This document shows positions 48,780-58,145 of a stretch of DNA of 64,000 nucleotides, piece after piece. The position numbers were made by a program, and so were the translations under genes. The notes under the pieces were generated by a model. It did not search any database. It saw nothing but the letters and a program-made list of their open reading frames with translations, and was not told the DNA's origin. The stretch's first letter is position 1; every line of letters starts with the position of its first letter. The DNA is from Mycobacterium sp. GTDB taxonomy: Bacteria > Actinomycetota > Actinomycetes > Mycobacteriales > Mycobacteriaceae. The DNA lies in the NCBI GenBank assembly GCA_025966225.1, contig JAOPVI010000386.1, positions 1 through 64,000 of the forward strand, written 5' to 3'.

Positions 48780-49255
48780 CAGGGCGCGGCCAGCAGCGAC
48801 TCGAGCCGGTCGTAGCCCTCGGTCATCCCGCCCTCCATCCCCGACGACAACAGCCCGTCGCGGGCTTCGACGTTCGGACAGATGGAGCGGCCGCGCAACA
48901 GGCTGCGGCCTGCGCCGAGTTCCTCGAACCACATGAACTCGATGTTGACCATGTCAGGCGCGCCCTCGAACTCGAAGGTCTGGACGATGAACTCGTGCTC
49001 GCGCACGGTGTGATAGACGCCGTTGAACCAGTACTCGGCTCCGTCGGGGCCCAGGTGCAGGTAGCGGTAGCCGCCTCCGGTCCGGAAATCCCAACGCGCG
49101 ATGGTCATCTCGTTTATCGCAGGCCCGAGCCACTGCTTCACCAGGTCCGGCTCCGCGTGTGCGCGGAACAGTGCCTCCCGCGGCACCGCGAATTCGCGAG
49201 TGAAGTCCATGGCCAGTGTGTCGACCGGCGCGATCAGGTTGAGTGCGTTCGTCAT
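48779..49255 (-). CDS. SRPBCC (AHSA1-type) family protein
   Basis: MDFTREFAVPREALFRAHAEPDLVKQWLGP. Confidence 0.88.
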   Translation of the reverse strand: MTNALNLIAPVDTLAMDFTREFAVPREALFRAHAEPDLVKQWLGPAINEMTIARWDFRTGGGYRYLHLGPDGAEYWFNGVYHTVREHEFIVQTFEFEGAPDMVNIEFMWFEELGAGRSLLRGRSICPNVEARDGLLSSGMEGGMTEGYDRLESLLAAP

Positions 49256-49620
49256 TGCTCTTTCTCCTTGTCCGGCCCCGTGTCAGAGCTCAGCTCCGCC
49301 AACAGGTCGTCGAGTCGGCGGTAGTTGCGTTCGGCGTCCAACCGGTAGCGATCAATCCAGGAGGTGAGTCGCTCCAGGGCTGCCGCGTCGAGGTGCACGG
49401 GCCTGCGCTGGGCGTCGCGACTGCGCGTCACCAAGCGGGCTTGCTCGAGCACCTGAATGTGTTTGGACACCGCTTGCTTCGTGATGTCGAACGGCGCGGC
49501 CAACTCGTTGACCGTCACCGGACCGCGTGACAACCGCGCCACGATGGCCCGCCGAACCGGATCAGCCAAGGCCAGGAAGGCCTTGTCGAGTCCGGGCTCC
49601 GCATCTCCATCACTCCTCAA
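49252..49620 (-). CDS. ArsR-type winged-helix regulator
   Basis: FLALADPVRRAIVARLSRGPVTVNELAAPFDITKQAVSKHIQVLEQARLV. Confidence 0.92.
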   Translation of the reverse strand: MRSDGDAEPGLDKAFLALADPVRRAIVARLSRGPVTVNELAAPFDITKQAVSKHIQVLEQARLVTRSRDAQRRPVHLDAAALERLTSWIDRYRLDAERNYRRLDDLLAELSSDTGPDKEKEQ

Positions 49621-49749
49621 TTGTCAACCTCTTCCTTGATCAACTAATTGATTGACTACCAAGTTAGGAGCACTCGGCGGCGGTGTCAAGGGGTTCTTCA
49701 GCGGTAACAAGAGTGCGAGAGACACGTTGCCTCAATGCACTCTCGCGAA

Positions 49750-50085
49750 TCAGGGCAGCGTGTCGCCGGGGAAGCCCACGCCGGGATGCACCTCGAAGGT
49801 GAAGACTCCGGCCAGCACCCCGGGGTCGTCGGCCATGATCGCGATCGTCTCGTCGACGGACACGGTGAAGATCCCGATGCCGCACAGGTCGGAGTCATCC
49901 ATCATCCGTAGCACCATCGCCAGCGCCCCAGCGTCGCGCAGACCGAAATTGCGCCTGCCGTGCTCCCATACGATCGGCCCAGCGTCGTCCGCGGCGTAGT
50001 TCGGACCAGACCGCAGGATCACCACGCTGTACGGCCGGGCTTTTGGCAGCAGGGCGTTCATCTCGTCGTCGGTGAAGTCCTTCAT
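49750..50085 (-). CDS. YciI-like family protein
   Basis: YSVVILRSGPNY...IVWEHGRRNFGLRDAG...VHPGVGFPGDTLP. Confidence 0.6.
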   Translation of the reverse strand: MKDFTDDEMNALLPKARPYSVVILRSGPNYAADDAGPIVWEHGRRNFGLRDAGALAMVLRMMDDSDLCGIGIFTVSVDETIAIMADDPGVLAGVFTFEVHPGVGFPGDTLP

Positions 50086-50098
50086 ACGTGCGCCTCCG

Positions 50099-51433
50099 TC
50101 AACCGCGACTACGCCGAATGATGGCGCGCAGCTTGTCGATTCGACTGCCCAGGTCCCGCTCGGCGCCATGGGCCGTCGGCCGGTAGTAGTCCACGCCGAC
50201 GAGTTCATTCGGCGGATACTGTTGCGGGACAACGCCATCCGTATCATCGTGGGGGTACTTGTAACCCTGCGCATTGCCCAGCGCCGCCGCACCCGAATAG
50301 TGGCCGTCGCGCAGGTGTGCCGGCACCAACCCCGCCTTGCCCGCCTTGACGTCGGCCATGGCGGCCGCCAAACCGGTCGTCACCGCGTTCGACTTGGGCG
50401 CCGTGGCGAGGTGCACGGTTGCGTGCGCCAACGTCAACTGAGCCTCGGGCATCCCGATCAGTGCAACGGTCTGCGCCGCAGCCACCGCGGTCAGTAGCGC
50501 CGATGGATCGGCCATACCGACGTCCTCGCTGGCCAGGATCACCAGCCGCCGGGCCAGGAACCGCGGGTCCTCCCCCGCCGTCAGCATGCGCGCGAGGTAG
50601 TGCAGTGCGGCATCGACGTCTGATCCGCGGATCGACTTGATGAACGCGCTGATCACGTCGTAGTGCTGGTCGCCATCCCGGTCGTAGCGCACCGCCGCCT
50701 TGTCGAGGGACTGCTCGATGGTCTCGACCGTCACCCGCTCCCCGGCCTCGCTGGCGACCTCGAGTGCGGTGAGCGCCCGGCGCGCATCCCCCGCCGCCAG
50801 TTGCACCAGCAAGTCGACGGCATCGGAGTCCACCTCGACGGCGCCGTTCAGGCCCCGCGGATCCGCGATGGCGCGCTCGACGACGACTCGGACGTCTTCG
50901 GGCGTCAGTGGCTGCAGTTGCAGGATCAACGATCGCGAAAGCAGCGGTGCGACCACGGAGAACGACGGGTTCTCGGTGGTCGCCGCCACCAGTAGTACGA
51001 CGCGGTTCTCGACGGCGGCCAGCAGCGCGTCCTGCTGGGTCTTGGAGAACCGGTGCACCTCGTCGATGAACAACACGGTCTGCTGGCCGTGTACCGCCGA
51101 CCGCCGCGCCACGTCGATCACCGCGCGCACTTCCTTGACACCAGCCGAAAGCGCGGACAAGGCCTCGAAGCGTCGACCAGTCGCCTGCGAGATCAGCGAG
51201 GCGAGCGTCGTCTTGCCAGTTCCCGGCGGCCCGTACAGGATCACCGACGCCGCGCCTGAACCGTCGACCAGCCTGCGCAGCGGCGAGCCGGGCCGCAACA
51301 GGTGACCCTGTCCGACCACCTCGTCCAGGCTCGTCGGGCGCATCCGGACGGCCAACGGCGCCGAAACCGGCGCGCCGAAACCGAGCTCAGCGTGGCCGGA
51401 GTCGCCAGCGAGGTCGAACAGACTGTCGGACAC
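50099..51433 (-). CDS. rarA: Replication-associated recombination protein A (RarA/MgsA AAA ATPase)
   Basis: [32 protein letters not shown]. Confidence 0.93.
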   Translation of the reverse strand: MSDSLFDLAGDSGHAELGFGAPVSAPLAVRMRPTSLDEVVGQGHLLRPGSPLRRLVDGSGAASVILYGPPGTGKTTLASLISQATGRRFEALSALSAGVKEVRAVIDVARRSAVHGQQTVLFIDEVHRFSKTQQDALLAAVENRVVLLVAATTENPSFSVVAPLLSRSLILQLQPLTPEDVRVVVERAIADPRGLNGAVEVDSDAVDLLVQLAAGDARRALTALEVASEAGERVTVETIEQSLDKAAVRYDRDGDQHYDVISAFIKSIRGSDVDAALHYLARMLTAGEDPRFLARRLVILASEDVGMADPSALLTAVAAAQTVALIGMPEAQLTLAHATVHLATAPKSNAVTTGLAAAMADVKAGKAGLVPAHLRDGHYSGAAALGNAQGYKYPHDDTDGVVPQQYPPNELVGVDYYRPTAHGAERDLGSRIDKLRAIIRRSRG

Positions 51434-51468
51434 GGTTCAGGCTTACCACAGGCGCGCGGACGGCCAGC

Positions 51469-51921
51469 TCACTCGCGCAGCGTCCGCCCCACCGAGTCGG
51501 GCACCTTGTCGGTCAGGATCATGATCCCGTCGATCAATGGCCAAATGGCACCGATTCCGCAGGTCAACCACGTCACGGCGATCTGAGCGATGCCAATGCC
51601 GGTGTAGCCCAGGTAGAACCGGCCGACGCCGAACGCGCCAAGGAAGATCTGGAGCAGGCCCGCGGTCATCTTGCTCTTGTCCGAAAGCGGCCGCCCGTAG
51701 GCATCGACGCCGAACGGCGCTCCTGGCTGCGGGTAGGGATTGTTGCCCATGTACGGCGGCGGCGCTCCGTAGGGCGGTGGCGCGCCATACGGCAATGGTG
51801 CGCCATACGGCGGTGGTAGCCCGAAGTTCGACGGCGGAGGAGCGTAGGGATTCGTGGGCGGTGGCAGTGGCTGGTCACCGTATAGCGGAGGCGGCTCGTA
51901 CGGCGGCTGAGGCTCTGTCAT
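51469..51921 (-). CDS. TM2 domain protein with Pro/Tyr/Gly-rich N-terminal repeats
   Basis: PLPYGAPPPYGAPPPYMG repeats; KSKMTAGLLQIFLGAFGVGRFYLGYTGIGIAQIAVTWLTCGIGAIWPLIDGI. Confidence 0.88.
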   Translation of the reverse strand: MTEPQPPYEPPPLYGDQPLPPPTNPYAPPPSNFGLPPPYGAPLPYGAPPPYGAPPPYMGNNPYPQPGAPFGVDAYGRPLSDKSKMTAGLLQIFLGAFGVGRFYLGYTGIGIAQIAVTWLTCGIGAIWPLIDGIMILTDKVPDSVGRTLRE

Positions 51922-52014
51922 GCCAGGGATGGTCGCGTATTCCGACGGCTGCGTCCACCCTCAGCGCCCCGATGCGCCGAATTCACAGGAATTCCTTCGA
52001 GGGCATGCGCGACG

Positions 52015-52599
52015 ATGGAGCCCGTGTTGATCAACCAGGTCACCGCTGCCGGCATCGCCGAGGGCCGCATCACGGTGGTGTTGCGCCGGTGGGACGCACC
52101 GCGGGCGAAGGCCGGTGGCACGCAACGGACCCCCGCCGGGACCATCCGCATCGAGCAAGTCGCCGAGCACAGCGCCACCTACCGCGTGACTCGGACACAG
52201 GCCGTCGCCGCGGGCTTTCCCGATGCGAAATCTGCCAAGGCCGAACTGGATCGACGTCCGGCCGCCCACACGTACGTCATCACCGTGAGCTACTTGGCGC
52301 CCGACGAACGACACACCCTGGCCGCCTCGGACCAGGTGTCGCCGGACGACGCCGGAACGATCTCGAGCCGCCTGGAGCGGTGGGACGTCGCCAGTTCCGA
52401 CGGACCGTGGACGCGGCGGTACCTGGAGCTGATCGCAGCCAACGAGGGCGTGCGGGCGCCGGAGCTCGCGGCGACGGTAGGCCAGGAGACCGCACGATTC
52501 AAGCGTCGCGTCCGTCAACTCAAGGGCCTCGGCCTGACGATCAGCCTCGACGTGGGGTATCGGATCTCGCCGCGCGGCAAGGCCTTTCTCGCGGGCTGA
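52015..52599 (+). CDS. Hypothetical with ASCH-like N-terminus and winged-helix-like C-terminus
   Basis: GRITVVLRRWDAPRAKAGGTQRTPAGTIRIEQV; RRYLELIAANEGVRAPELAATVGQETARFKRRVRQLKGLGLT. Confidence 0.55.
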   Translation: MEPVLINQVTAAGIAEGRITVVLRRWDAPRAKAGGTQRTPAGTIRIEQVAEHSATYRVTRTQAVAAGFPDAKSAKAELDRRPAAHTYVITVSYLAPDERHTLAASDQVSPDDAGTISSRLERWDVASSDGPWTRRYLELIAANEGVRAPELAATVGQETARFKRRVRQLKGLGLTISLDVGYRISPRGKAFLAG

Positions 52600-52611
52600 G
52601 CGTCCCGCCGG

Positions 52612-53499
52612 CTATCCGTCGCTCGCAGTGACGAAGTCGATGAGTTCCTCGACGCGCCCGATCAGTTCGGGTTCCAGGTCGTTCCAGTCCCGCACGCTCG
52701 AGCGAATCCGCCGCCACGCCGCCGCAATGTCGGCCTGGCTGTCGTGGGGCCAGCCCGCCGCCGCGCAGACGCCGTGTTTCCAGTCCACGCCGCGGGGCAC
52801 GACCGGCCACTGCCTCATGCCTAGCCGGGCGGGCTTGACCGCCTGCCAGATGTCGATGAACGGATGTCCCACCACCAGCGTGTGGGCGCCACCCGGACTA
52901 CGACGCACGGCATCGGCGATGCGGGCCTCCTTGGAACCTGCGACGAGGTGGTCGACGAGCACCCCGAGGCGCCGTTTCGGGTCGGGGCGAAAGTCGGCGA
53001 CGACGTCGACGAGTTCGTCGACCCCACCCAGGTATTCGACCACGACGCCCTCGACGCGCAGGTCGTCGCCCCAGACTTGCTCGACCAGTTCGGCGTCGTG
53101 GCGTCCTTCGACGTAGATGCGACTCGCAAGCGCCACCCGGGCGCGCGCACCCTCGACGGCCACCGAGCCCGATGCGGTCGTGGCCGGAGCGGACGGAGCC
53201 GCCTTGCGTGGCGCAGTGAGGATCACCGGTTTCCCGTCGATCAGGTAGCCGGGGCCGACGGGGAAGGGCCGCCGGTGCCCATTCCTGTCCTCGAGTTCCA
53301 TTCGGCCGTACTCGACGCGGACCACCGCGCCGACGTACCCGGTCTGCGCATCCTCGACCACCAGGCCGATCTCGACGGGCTGCTCGGTGGAGCGCGGCCG
53401 CCGTGCTCCGTGCGGGTCGCGGGCCAGCACGTCGAAACCGTATCGATCTGTCACCGGAGGAATCCTAGGAAAACTGGCCGCCAAATCCGGTTGCGCCAC
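52612..53499 (-). CDS. DUF3097 family protein (start may be internal)
   Basis: VTDRYGFDVLARDPHG...VEGRHDAELVEQVWGDDLRVEGVVVEYLGGVDEL. Confidence 0.8.
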   Translation of the reverse strand: MAQPDLAASFPRIPPVTDRYGFDVLARDPHGARRPRSTEQPVEIGLVVEDAQTGYVGAVVRVEYGRMELEDRNGHRRPFPVGPGYLIDGKPVILTAPRKAAPSAPATTASGSVAVEGARARVALASRIYVEGRHDAELVEQVWGDDLRVEGVVVEYLGGVDELVDVVADFRPDPKRRLGVLVDHLVAGSKEARIADAVRRSPGGAHTLVVGHPFIDIWQAVKPARLGMRQWPVVPRGVDWKHGVCAAAGWPHDSQADIAAAWRRIRSSVRDWNDLEPELIGRVEELIDFVTASDG

Positions 53500-53514
53500 A
53501 CCGTGGCACCGACA

Positions 53515-54126
53515 TCAACCGAAGGCGTCGCCGATCAACGACTCACACGCGCGCCGCACGTCGTCGACCGCGTCGAGCGCGTCCACTTCTCCGCCGACGG
53601 TCCAGGTGAGCACTCCGAACGTCACCTGTTCGATCAATCGGGCGATGCGCAGTTGATCGGCGGTCGGGTCCGTCACGCCAGCGGTGCGCACGATCAGGTC
53701 GCGAACCGTGTGGTCGCCGATGGCACCCGTCTGGGCTCGCACCGTCTGCGTCGAAGTGATCATGGCGTGGGCAAGATGTTCGTGGCGCAACATGTTTCGA
53801 CAGGCACCTGCCATCAATGCGGCCACTGCTGCGGCTGGGTCGTCGCCGGTGCCCGATCGGGCCGACGCGCCCAGTTCCGCTACTTGCGACTGAAGGACGG
53901 CGGTGTACACGTGGTACTTCGACGGGTAGTAGCGGTACAGCGTGCGCAGCGCCACGCCTGCCTCCGCGGCGATCTCGCGAGCATGGATCCGGTCGAGTGC
54001 CCTGATGCGGCCCAGCCGTGTCGCCGCCGTGAGGATCGCGGCCCGGCGCGCTTGCTGGTCGCTGGTCGAAGGCAAAGCGGGTGGCCGCCGCTCGCCGATT
54101 CGCACCATGTCCCCGAGTATCGGCAT
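53515..54126 (-). CDS. TetR family transcriptional regulator
   Basis: RRAAILTAATRLGRIRALDRIHAREIAAEAGVALRTLYRYYPSKYHVYTAVL. Confidence 0.9.
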   Translation of the reverse strand: MPILGDMVRIGERRPPALPSTSDQQARRAAILTAATRLGRIRALDRIHAREIAAEAGVALRTLYRYYPSKYHVYTAVLQSQVAELGASARSGTGDDPAAAVAALMAGACRNMLRHEHLAHAMITSTQTVRAQTGAIGDHTVRDLIVRTAGVTDPTADQLRIARLIEQVTFGVLTWTVGGEVDALDAVDDVRRACESLIGDAFG

Positions 54127-54154
54127 CGCGTGCCGTCGTGCCGGTGTTGTACCG

Positions 54155-54997
54155 ATGAGCGGGACGGCTCCCACGTCGGCCTCGGCCTTGCACGACTATC
54201 GAACGGTGACGGAGCTGGGCGCGTATGGGCCGTGGGCGGTCGTCGCTGGTGGGTCGGAGGGTGTGGGCGCGGAGTTCGCCCGGCTGCTCGCGGAGGCAGG
54301 CCTGAACCTCGTGCTCTTGGCACGCAGGCCCGGCCCGCTGGCCGAGACGGCCACCCGCTGCCGTCGGATCGGTGTCGAAGTCCGCACGCTGGCCATCGAC
54401 CTGGTCGAGCCGGGGAGCGTCGCCGCGATCGCCGACGCGACGGCCGATCTCGAGGTCGGCCTGCTGATCTACAACGCCGGAGCCAACACCTGCAGCGAGC
54501 GCTTCCTCGACGGGGCGTTATCGGACTTCGGGCGGGTTGTCGAGCTCAACGTCACCGCGATGATGGCGCTGACGCAGCACTTCGGCCGTCCGATGCGGGA
54601 CCGCCGCCGCGGCGGACTTCTGCTCGTCGGGTCGATGGCGGGTTACCTGGGTTCGATGCGGCACACCGTCTACGGCGGGGTGAAGGCCTTCGGGCGCGTC
54701 TTCGCCGAGAGCCTGTGGCTGGAACTCCGCGAGCACGACGTCCACGTCCTCGAGCTCGTGCTCGGTGTCACCCGCACGCCCGCGATGGCACGGGTGGGGC
54801 TGAACTTCGACGTGCCGGGGCTCAAGGTCGCCGAGCCCGCCGACGTCGCGCGCGAAGGGCTGGCCCAGCTGCCGAATGGCACGGTGTACGTCGCAGGCGG
54901 CAACACCGAGGACGTCGTCCGCCGCAACGACCCCGACCGCGCCAAGCTGGTGCTCGGGACGCATCGGTTCATGCAGCAGTTGATGGGTCCCGATTGA
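54155..54997 (+). CDS. Short-chain dehydrogenase/reductase
   Basis: AVVAGGSEGVGAEFARLLAEAGLNLVLLARR; YNAGAN; YGGVKAFGRVFAESL. Confidence 0.88.
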   Translation: MSGTAPTSASALHDYRTVTELGAYGPWAVVAGGSEGVGAEFARLLAEAGLNLVLLARRPGPLAETATRCRRIGVEVRTLAIDLVEPGSVAAIADATADLEVGLLIYNAGANTCSERFLDGALSDFGRVVELNVTAMMALTQHFGRPMRDRRRGGLLLVGSMAGYLGSMRHTVYGGVKAFGRVFAESLWLELREHDVHVLELVLGVTRTPAMARVGLNFDVPGLKVAEPADVAREGLAQLPNGTVYVAGGNTEDVVRRNDPDRAKLVLGTHRFMQQLMGPD

Positions 54998-55043
54998 GCT
55001 TTCGAGGCCGCCAGGTACGGCGTGAATCTTCCTGCTGTGGAAG

Positions 55044-55415
55044 TTACTTCGTGCCGAAGACGCGTTCCTGCAGCGCGGTGTCTGCAATGGAGACGGCCTT
55101 GACGAGCTTGCCGCCGCTATAGGTCAGCACATCGGCCTGAAGTCCGGATTCGCCGCCGGCGGTGGTCCTGGTGACGACGACGACGTCGTCACCGTCCCCG
55201 ATGATGCGTTCCGGCGTTGTCGTAAAGGACTTCTCCGCCAGCTTCCCAAGCAGTTTGATGAACTCCCCCTTGCCGTGATAGGTGCCGCTGAGCGTGCTGT
55301 TTCCCGGCACCGACCACTCGACATCGTCGGCGAAGGTGCCCACGGCCGTCTCGACGTCGCCCACCCCGTACGCCGCATACGCCTTCTTTGCCGTTTCCGT
55401 GTTATCACTTGACAT
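55044..55415 (-). CDS. SnoaL/NTF2-like family protein
   Basis: AYAAYGVGDVETAVGTFADDVEWSVPGNSTLSGTYHGKGEF. Confidence 0.88.
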   Translation of the reverse strand: MSSDNTETAKKAYAAYGVGDVETAVGTFADDVEWSVPGNSTLSGTYHGKGEFIKLLGKLAEKSFTTTPERIIGDGDDVVVVTRTTAGGESGLQADVLTYSGGKLVKAVSIADTALQERVFGTK

Positions 55416-55553
55416 GTCGTTCCCCCGTGTTGGTGCTTCCCCTGCGGGCCCCTCCCGCAGGGAAAGTCGATGTTCCACGCGCGCAGCGACGCGTGGGGCA
55501 TTTTGACCAAACGAATAAACGGACGCGCAAATCTCTATCGCTGTGGTCGCGCG

Positions 55554-56204
55554 TCAGACGAGTTCGCGACGGATCCGCGCTGCGGCTTCGAGCACCAGCG
55601 GCAGGTAGCGATCACCGGAGACCTGCTCTGGCAACACGATTCCCACGGCGGCGCGGCCCCCAATGGTGGCGGCGACGGACGTCAGCCCAGGCGCGTAGTC
55701 GCCTGAGCGCACCAGTCCGCCCGCGCGGCGAATGCGGTGCAGTTCGACGGCGAGGTCCACGCGTGCGTCATCGGGTGACATGGCAGCCAGCGCTGCCAGT
55801 CCCAACGCCACCCGGTCGGCGGGGACGCGGGTGCCGACCCTGGTGGGCACCCGGCCGGCGAGCGCTCCCCCCACCTTGTCGACGTGCACCACGTCATGTC
55901 CGTCGAGCACACCGAGCTGCGCGACGGAGCCGGTTCGTACGTGCAGCTCATGCAACACGGGCGCGGCCGCCTCGCGCAGCCGGAGGTCCGCCGCTTCCCC
56001 GGCGCCCCACGAAATCGCGCGCGCACCAAGGCCGTAACCACGTTCGGAATGCTGTAACCACTGCAACCTCACCAGGTGGTCGAGAATTCGGTGGGTGGTC
56101 GACCGGGGCAGTTCGGCGCGGGTGGCGACCTGGTCGAGGCTCAGCCCGGTCGTCGTGTCGTCGAATGCATCGATGATCGACGTGAACCTGTCGACCATCG
56201 TCAT
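55554..56204 (-). CDS. IclR family transcriptional regulator
   Basis: FDDTTTGLSLDQVATRAELPRSTTHRILDHLVRLQWL. Confidence 0.87.
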   Translation of the reverse strand: MTMVDRFTSIIDAFDDTTTGLSLDQVATRAELPRSTTHRILDHLVRLQWLQHSERGYGLGARAISWGAGEAADLRLREAAAPVLHELHVRTGSVAQLGVLDGHDVVHVDKVGGALAGRVPTRVGTRVPADRVALGLAALAAMSPDDARVDLAVELHRIRRAGGLVRSGDYAPGLTSVAATIGGRAAVGIVLPEQVSGDRYLPLVLEAAARIRRELV

Positions 56205-56244
56205 GGAATCCCCCTGAACGAGAATTGGTTCTACCAACGTAGCG

Positions 56245-56261
56245 GTCCCGATCATCGGGAC
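56245..56261. promoter_or_regulatory. Candidate operator GTCCCGAT-C-ATCGGGAC in the IclR/LLM divergent intergenic region
   Basis: Perfect 8-1-8 palindrome. Confidence 0.6.
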
Positions 56262-56303
56262 GCAATACCCGCGCGGGTCGCGCCGCGGGATATAAACGCG
56301 GGC

Positions 56304-57170
56304 GTGCGGATCGGACTGTCCACCCCCGTGGTCATACAAATGCCAGGTGCGTCGTCGAAGTGGGAACGAGCCGCCAGCGTCGAGGACATCATCCGCATCG
56401 CCGAGACCGCCGATCAGCTCGGATTCGACTACCTGACGTGCCCCGAACACGTCATCGTGCCCGAGGATGACGCGGCGTTGCGCGGCTCCACCTACTGGGA
56501 TCCCGTTGCGACGCTTGCATTTCTTGCTGCGCGCACGAATCGGATCCGGCTGGCGACCGCCGTGGTGGTGCTCGGATATCACCATCCGCTGGCAATCGCC
56601 AAGCGATACGGCACGCTGGACCGGCTAAGCGGCGGCCGACTGGTCCTCGGCGTTGGAGTCGGATCACTCGAGGCCGAATTCGAACTGCTCAACGCCCCGT
56701 TCGCCGACCGGGGTCCACGTGCCGATGACGCATTACGGGCGCTGCGGGCCTCGTTCTCGACCAACCGGCCCGCCTACTCCGGCGAATACTTCGCCTACGA
56801 CTCGGTGGTGATGGATCCGTGCGCCGCGCAGGAGCACGTGCCGATGTGGGTGGGCGGTCGCACGAGGCGGTCGCTGCGGCGCGCCGTCACGCTGGCCGAT
56901 GGCTGGATCCCGTTCGGGTTGAGCACGAAGGACATCACGACAATGCTTGCTGCCGTTGAGCTTCCGTCAGCCTTCGAGGTGGTGCTTCCGTGTGGGCCGC
57001 TCGATCCCACCGGGGCACCCGACGACGTCCGCCGCCGGCTTCTAACGCTCCGGGAACTGGGTGCAACGTCGGCCACCTGCGCGATCGCCGCGGACTCGCC
57101 GAGTCACTACTGCGAACAACTCGGCGCGCTGCACGCGCTGAGCGAGGCAACCGAAGGAGAAACCCCTTGA
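56304..57170 (+). CDS. LLM class (F420-dependent type) oxidoreductase
   Basis: VRIGLSTPVVIQMPG...RIRLATAVVVLGYHHPLAIAKRYGTLDRLSGGRLVLGVGVG. Confidence 0.9.
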   Translation: MRIGLSTPVVIQMPGASSKWERAASVEDIIRIAETADQLGFDYLTCPEHVIVPEDDAALRGSTYWDPVATLAFLAARTNRIRLATAVVVLGYHHPLAIAKRYGTLDRLSGGRLVLGVGVGSLEAEFELLNAPFADRGPRADDALRALRASFSTNRPAYSGEYFAYDSVVMDPCAAQEHVPMWVGGRTRRSLRRAVTLADGWIPFGLSTKDITTMLAAVELPSAFEVVLPCGPLDPTGAPDDVRRRLLTLRELGATSATCAIAADSPSHYCEQLGALHALSEATEGETP

Positions 57171-57652
57171 CCGACGACAGGATGGGCGCGCTCGAGGAGC
57201 GGCTACGCCGAATCGAGGACGAGCGCGCGATCGAGCGCATGATCGCCTCCTACGGCCCGTTGGTCGATGCCGGAGCGGCCGACGCGACCGCCGACCTCTG
57301 GGCGGTCGACGGCACCTACGACGTGGAGGGTTGGCCGATGCGCAGCCGTGATGACGTCGCCGCCATGGTGCGCTCCGACGCCCACCAGAGCCTCATCTCG
57401 CGCGGTTGCTGTCACTTTCTCGGTCCGGTCGTGGCGACCGTCGACGGAGACGACGCCGTCGCCGTCTGCGAATCCGTGTTGTTCGTCAAGGGCACCAAGG
57501 GTTTCCACGTGTACCGCGCCGGGGCCAACCACTTCCGGCTCCAGCGCAAGGACGGTAGGTGGCAGATCGTCCACCGCACCACCCGCGCGCTCGACGGCGG
57601 CGCCGAAGCCCGCGAGTTGCTGGCGGCCGGCGTGGCGGGTGTGGCTCGATGA
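57167..57652 (+). CDS. SnoaL-like (NTF2) family protein, TTG start overlapping the preceding stop
   Basis: LEERLRRIEDERAIERMIASYGPLVDAGAADATADLWAVDGTYDVEG. Confidence 0.87.
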   Translation: MTDDRMGALEERLRRIEDERAIERMIASYGPLVDAGAADATADLWAVDGTYDVEGWPMRSRDDVAAMVRSDAHQSLISRGCCHFLGPVVATVDGDDAVAVCESVLFVKGTKGFHVYRAGANHFRLQRKDGRWQIVHRTTRALDGGAEARELLAAGVAGVAR

Positions 57653-57741
57653 GCGCGGCAATCGATGGCGCGCTCCAAGGCCGCGTCGCACTGATCACCG
57701 GCGCAGGTGCTGGCATCGGCGCCGGAATCGCGCGACGCTGA
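57649..57741 (+). pseudogene. N-terminal remnant (30 aa) of an SDR gene
   Basis: MSAAIDGALQGRVALITGAGAGIGAGIARR* : Rossmann TGxxxGIG then stop. Confidence 0.7.
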
Positions 57742-57774
57742 GCCGGAGGCGCACCAACGGCGCTGAGCCGAGCG

Positions 57775-58083
57775 CTACTTCTTGAGCTCGGTGTTGATGT
57801 CGGACAGAACCTGCTCGCCCTCGATCTTGAGCACCTTCATGTGCGCGACGTAGTCGCCGTCGGGGCCGGTGAACTGGCAGTCGAACGTCACGCCGACCTT
57901 GGCGTCGATCCCGTCCGGGCACTTCACGTCGGTTGGCTTGAAGTGGGTCTTCTCCGACACCAGATTGACGACGGATTGCGCGGCGCCTTCGGGCTTTATC
58001 GTCGAGCCACATGCCGTGAGCCCCAACCCGATCAGACCAATGAACAAGGCCACCCCAACTCGGCCCAATCGAGTTCGCACCAT
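57775..58083 (-). CDS. DUF4333-like lipoprotein
   Basis: Lipobox LGLTAC; VKCPDGIDAKVGVTFDCQFTGPDGDYVAHMKV. Confidence 0.83.
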   Translation of the reverse strand: MVRTRLGRVGVALFIGLIGLGLTACGSTIKPEGAAQSVVNLVSEKTHFKPTDVKCPDGIDAKVGVTFDCQFTGPDGDYVAHMKVLKIEGEQVLSDINTELKK

Positions 58084-58145
58084 GAGCCGTGATCGTGCTC
58101 CAAGGTTTGCCACAGGTCAAGTGCAGGTTCATTCAGCGACCGCGG

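Noticed and set aside
51740-51860. Tandem repeats possibly of CRISPR or VNTR nature
   Set aside because: They are coding repeats (PPPYGAP) of the TM2 protein N-terminus, imperfect, with no spacers.
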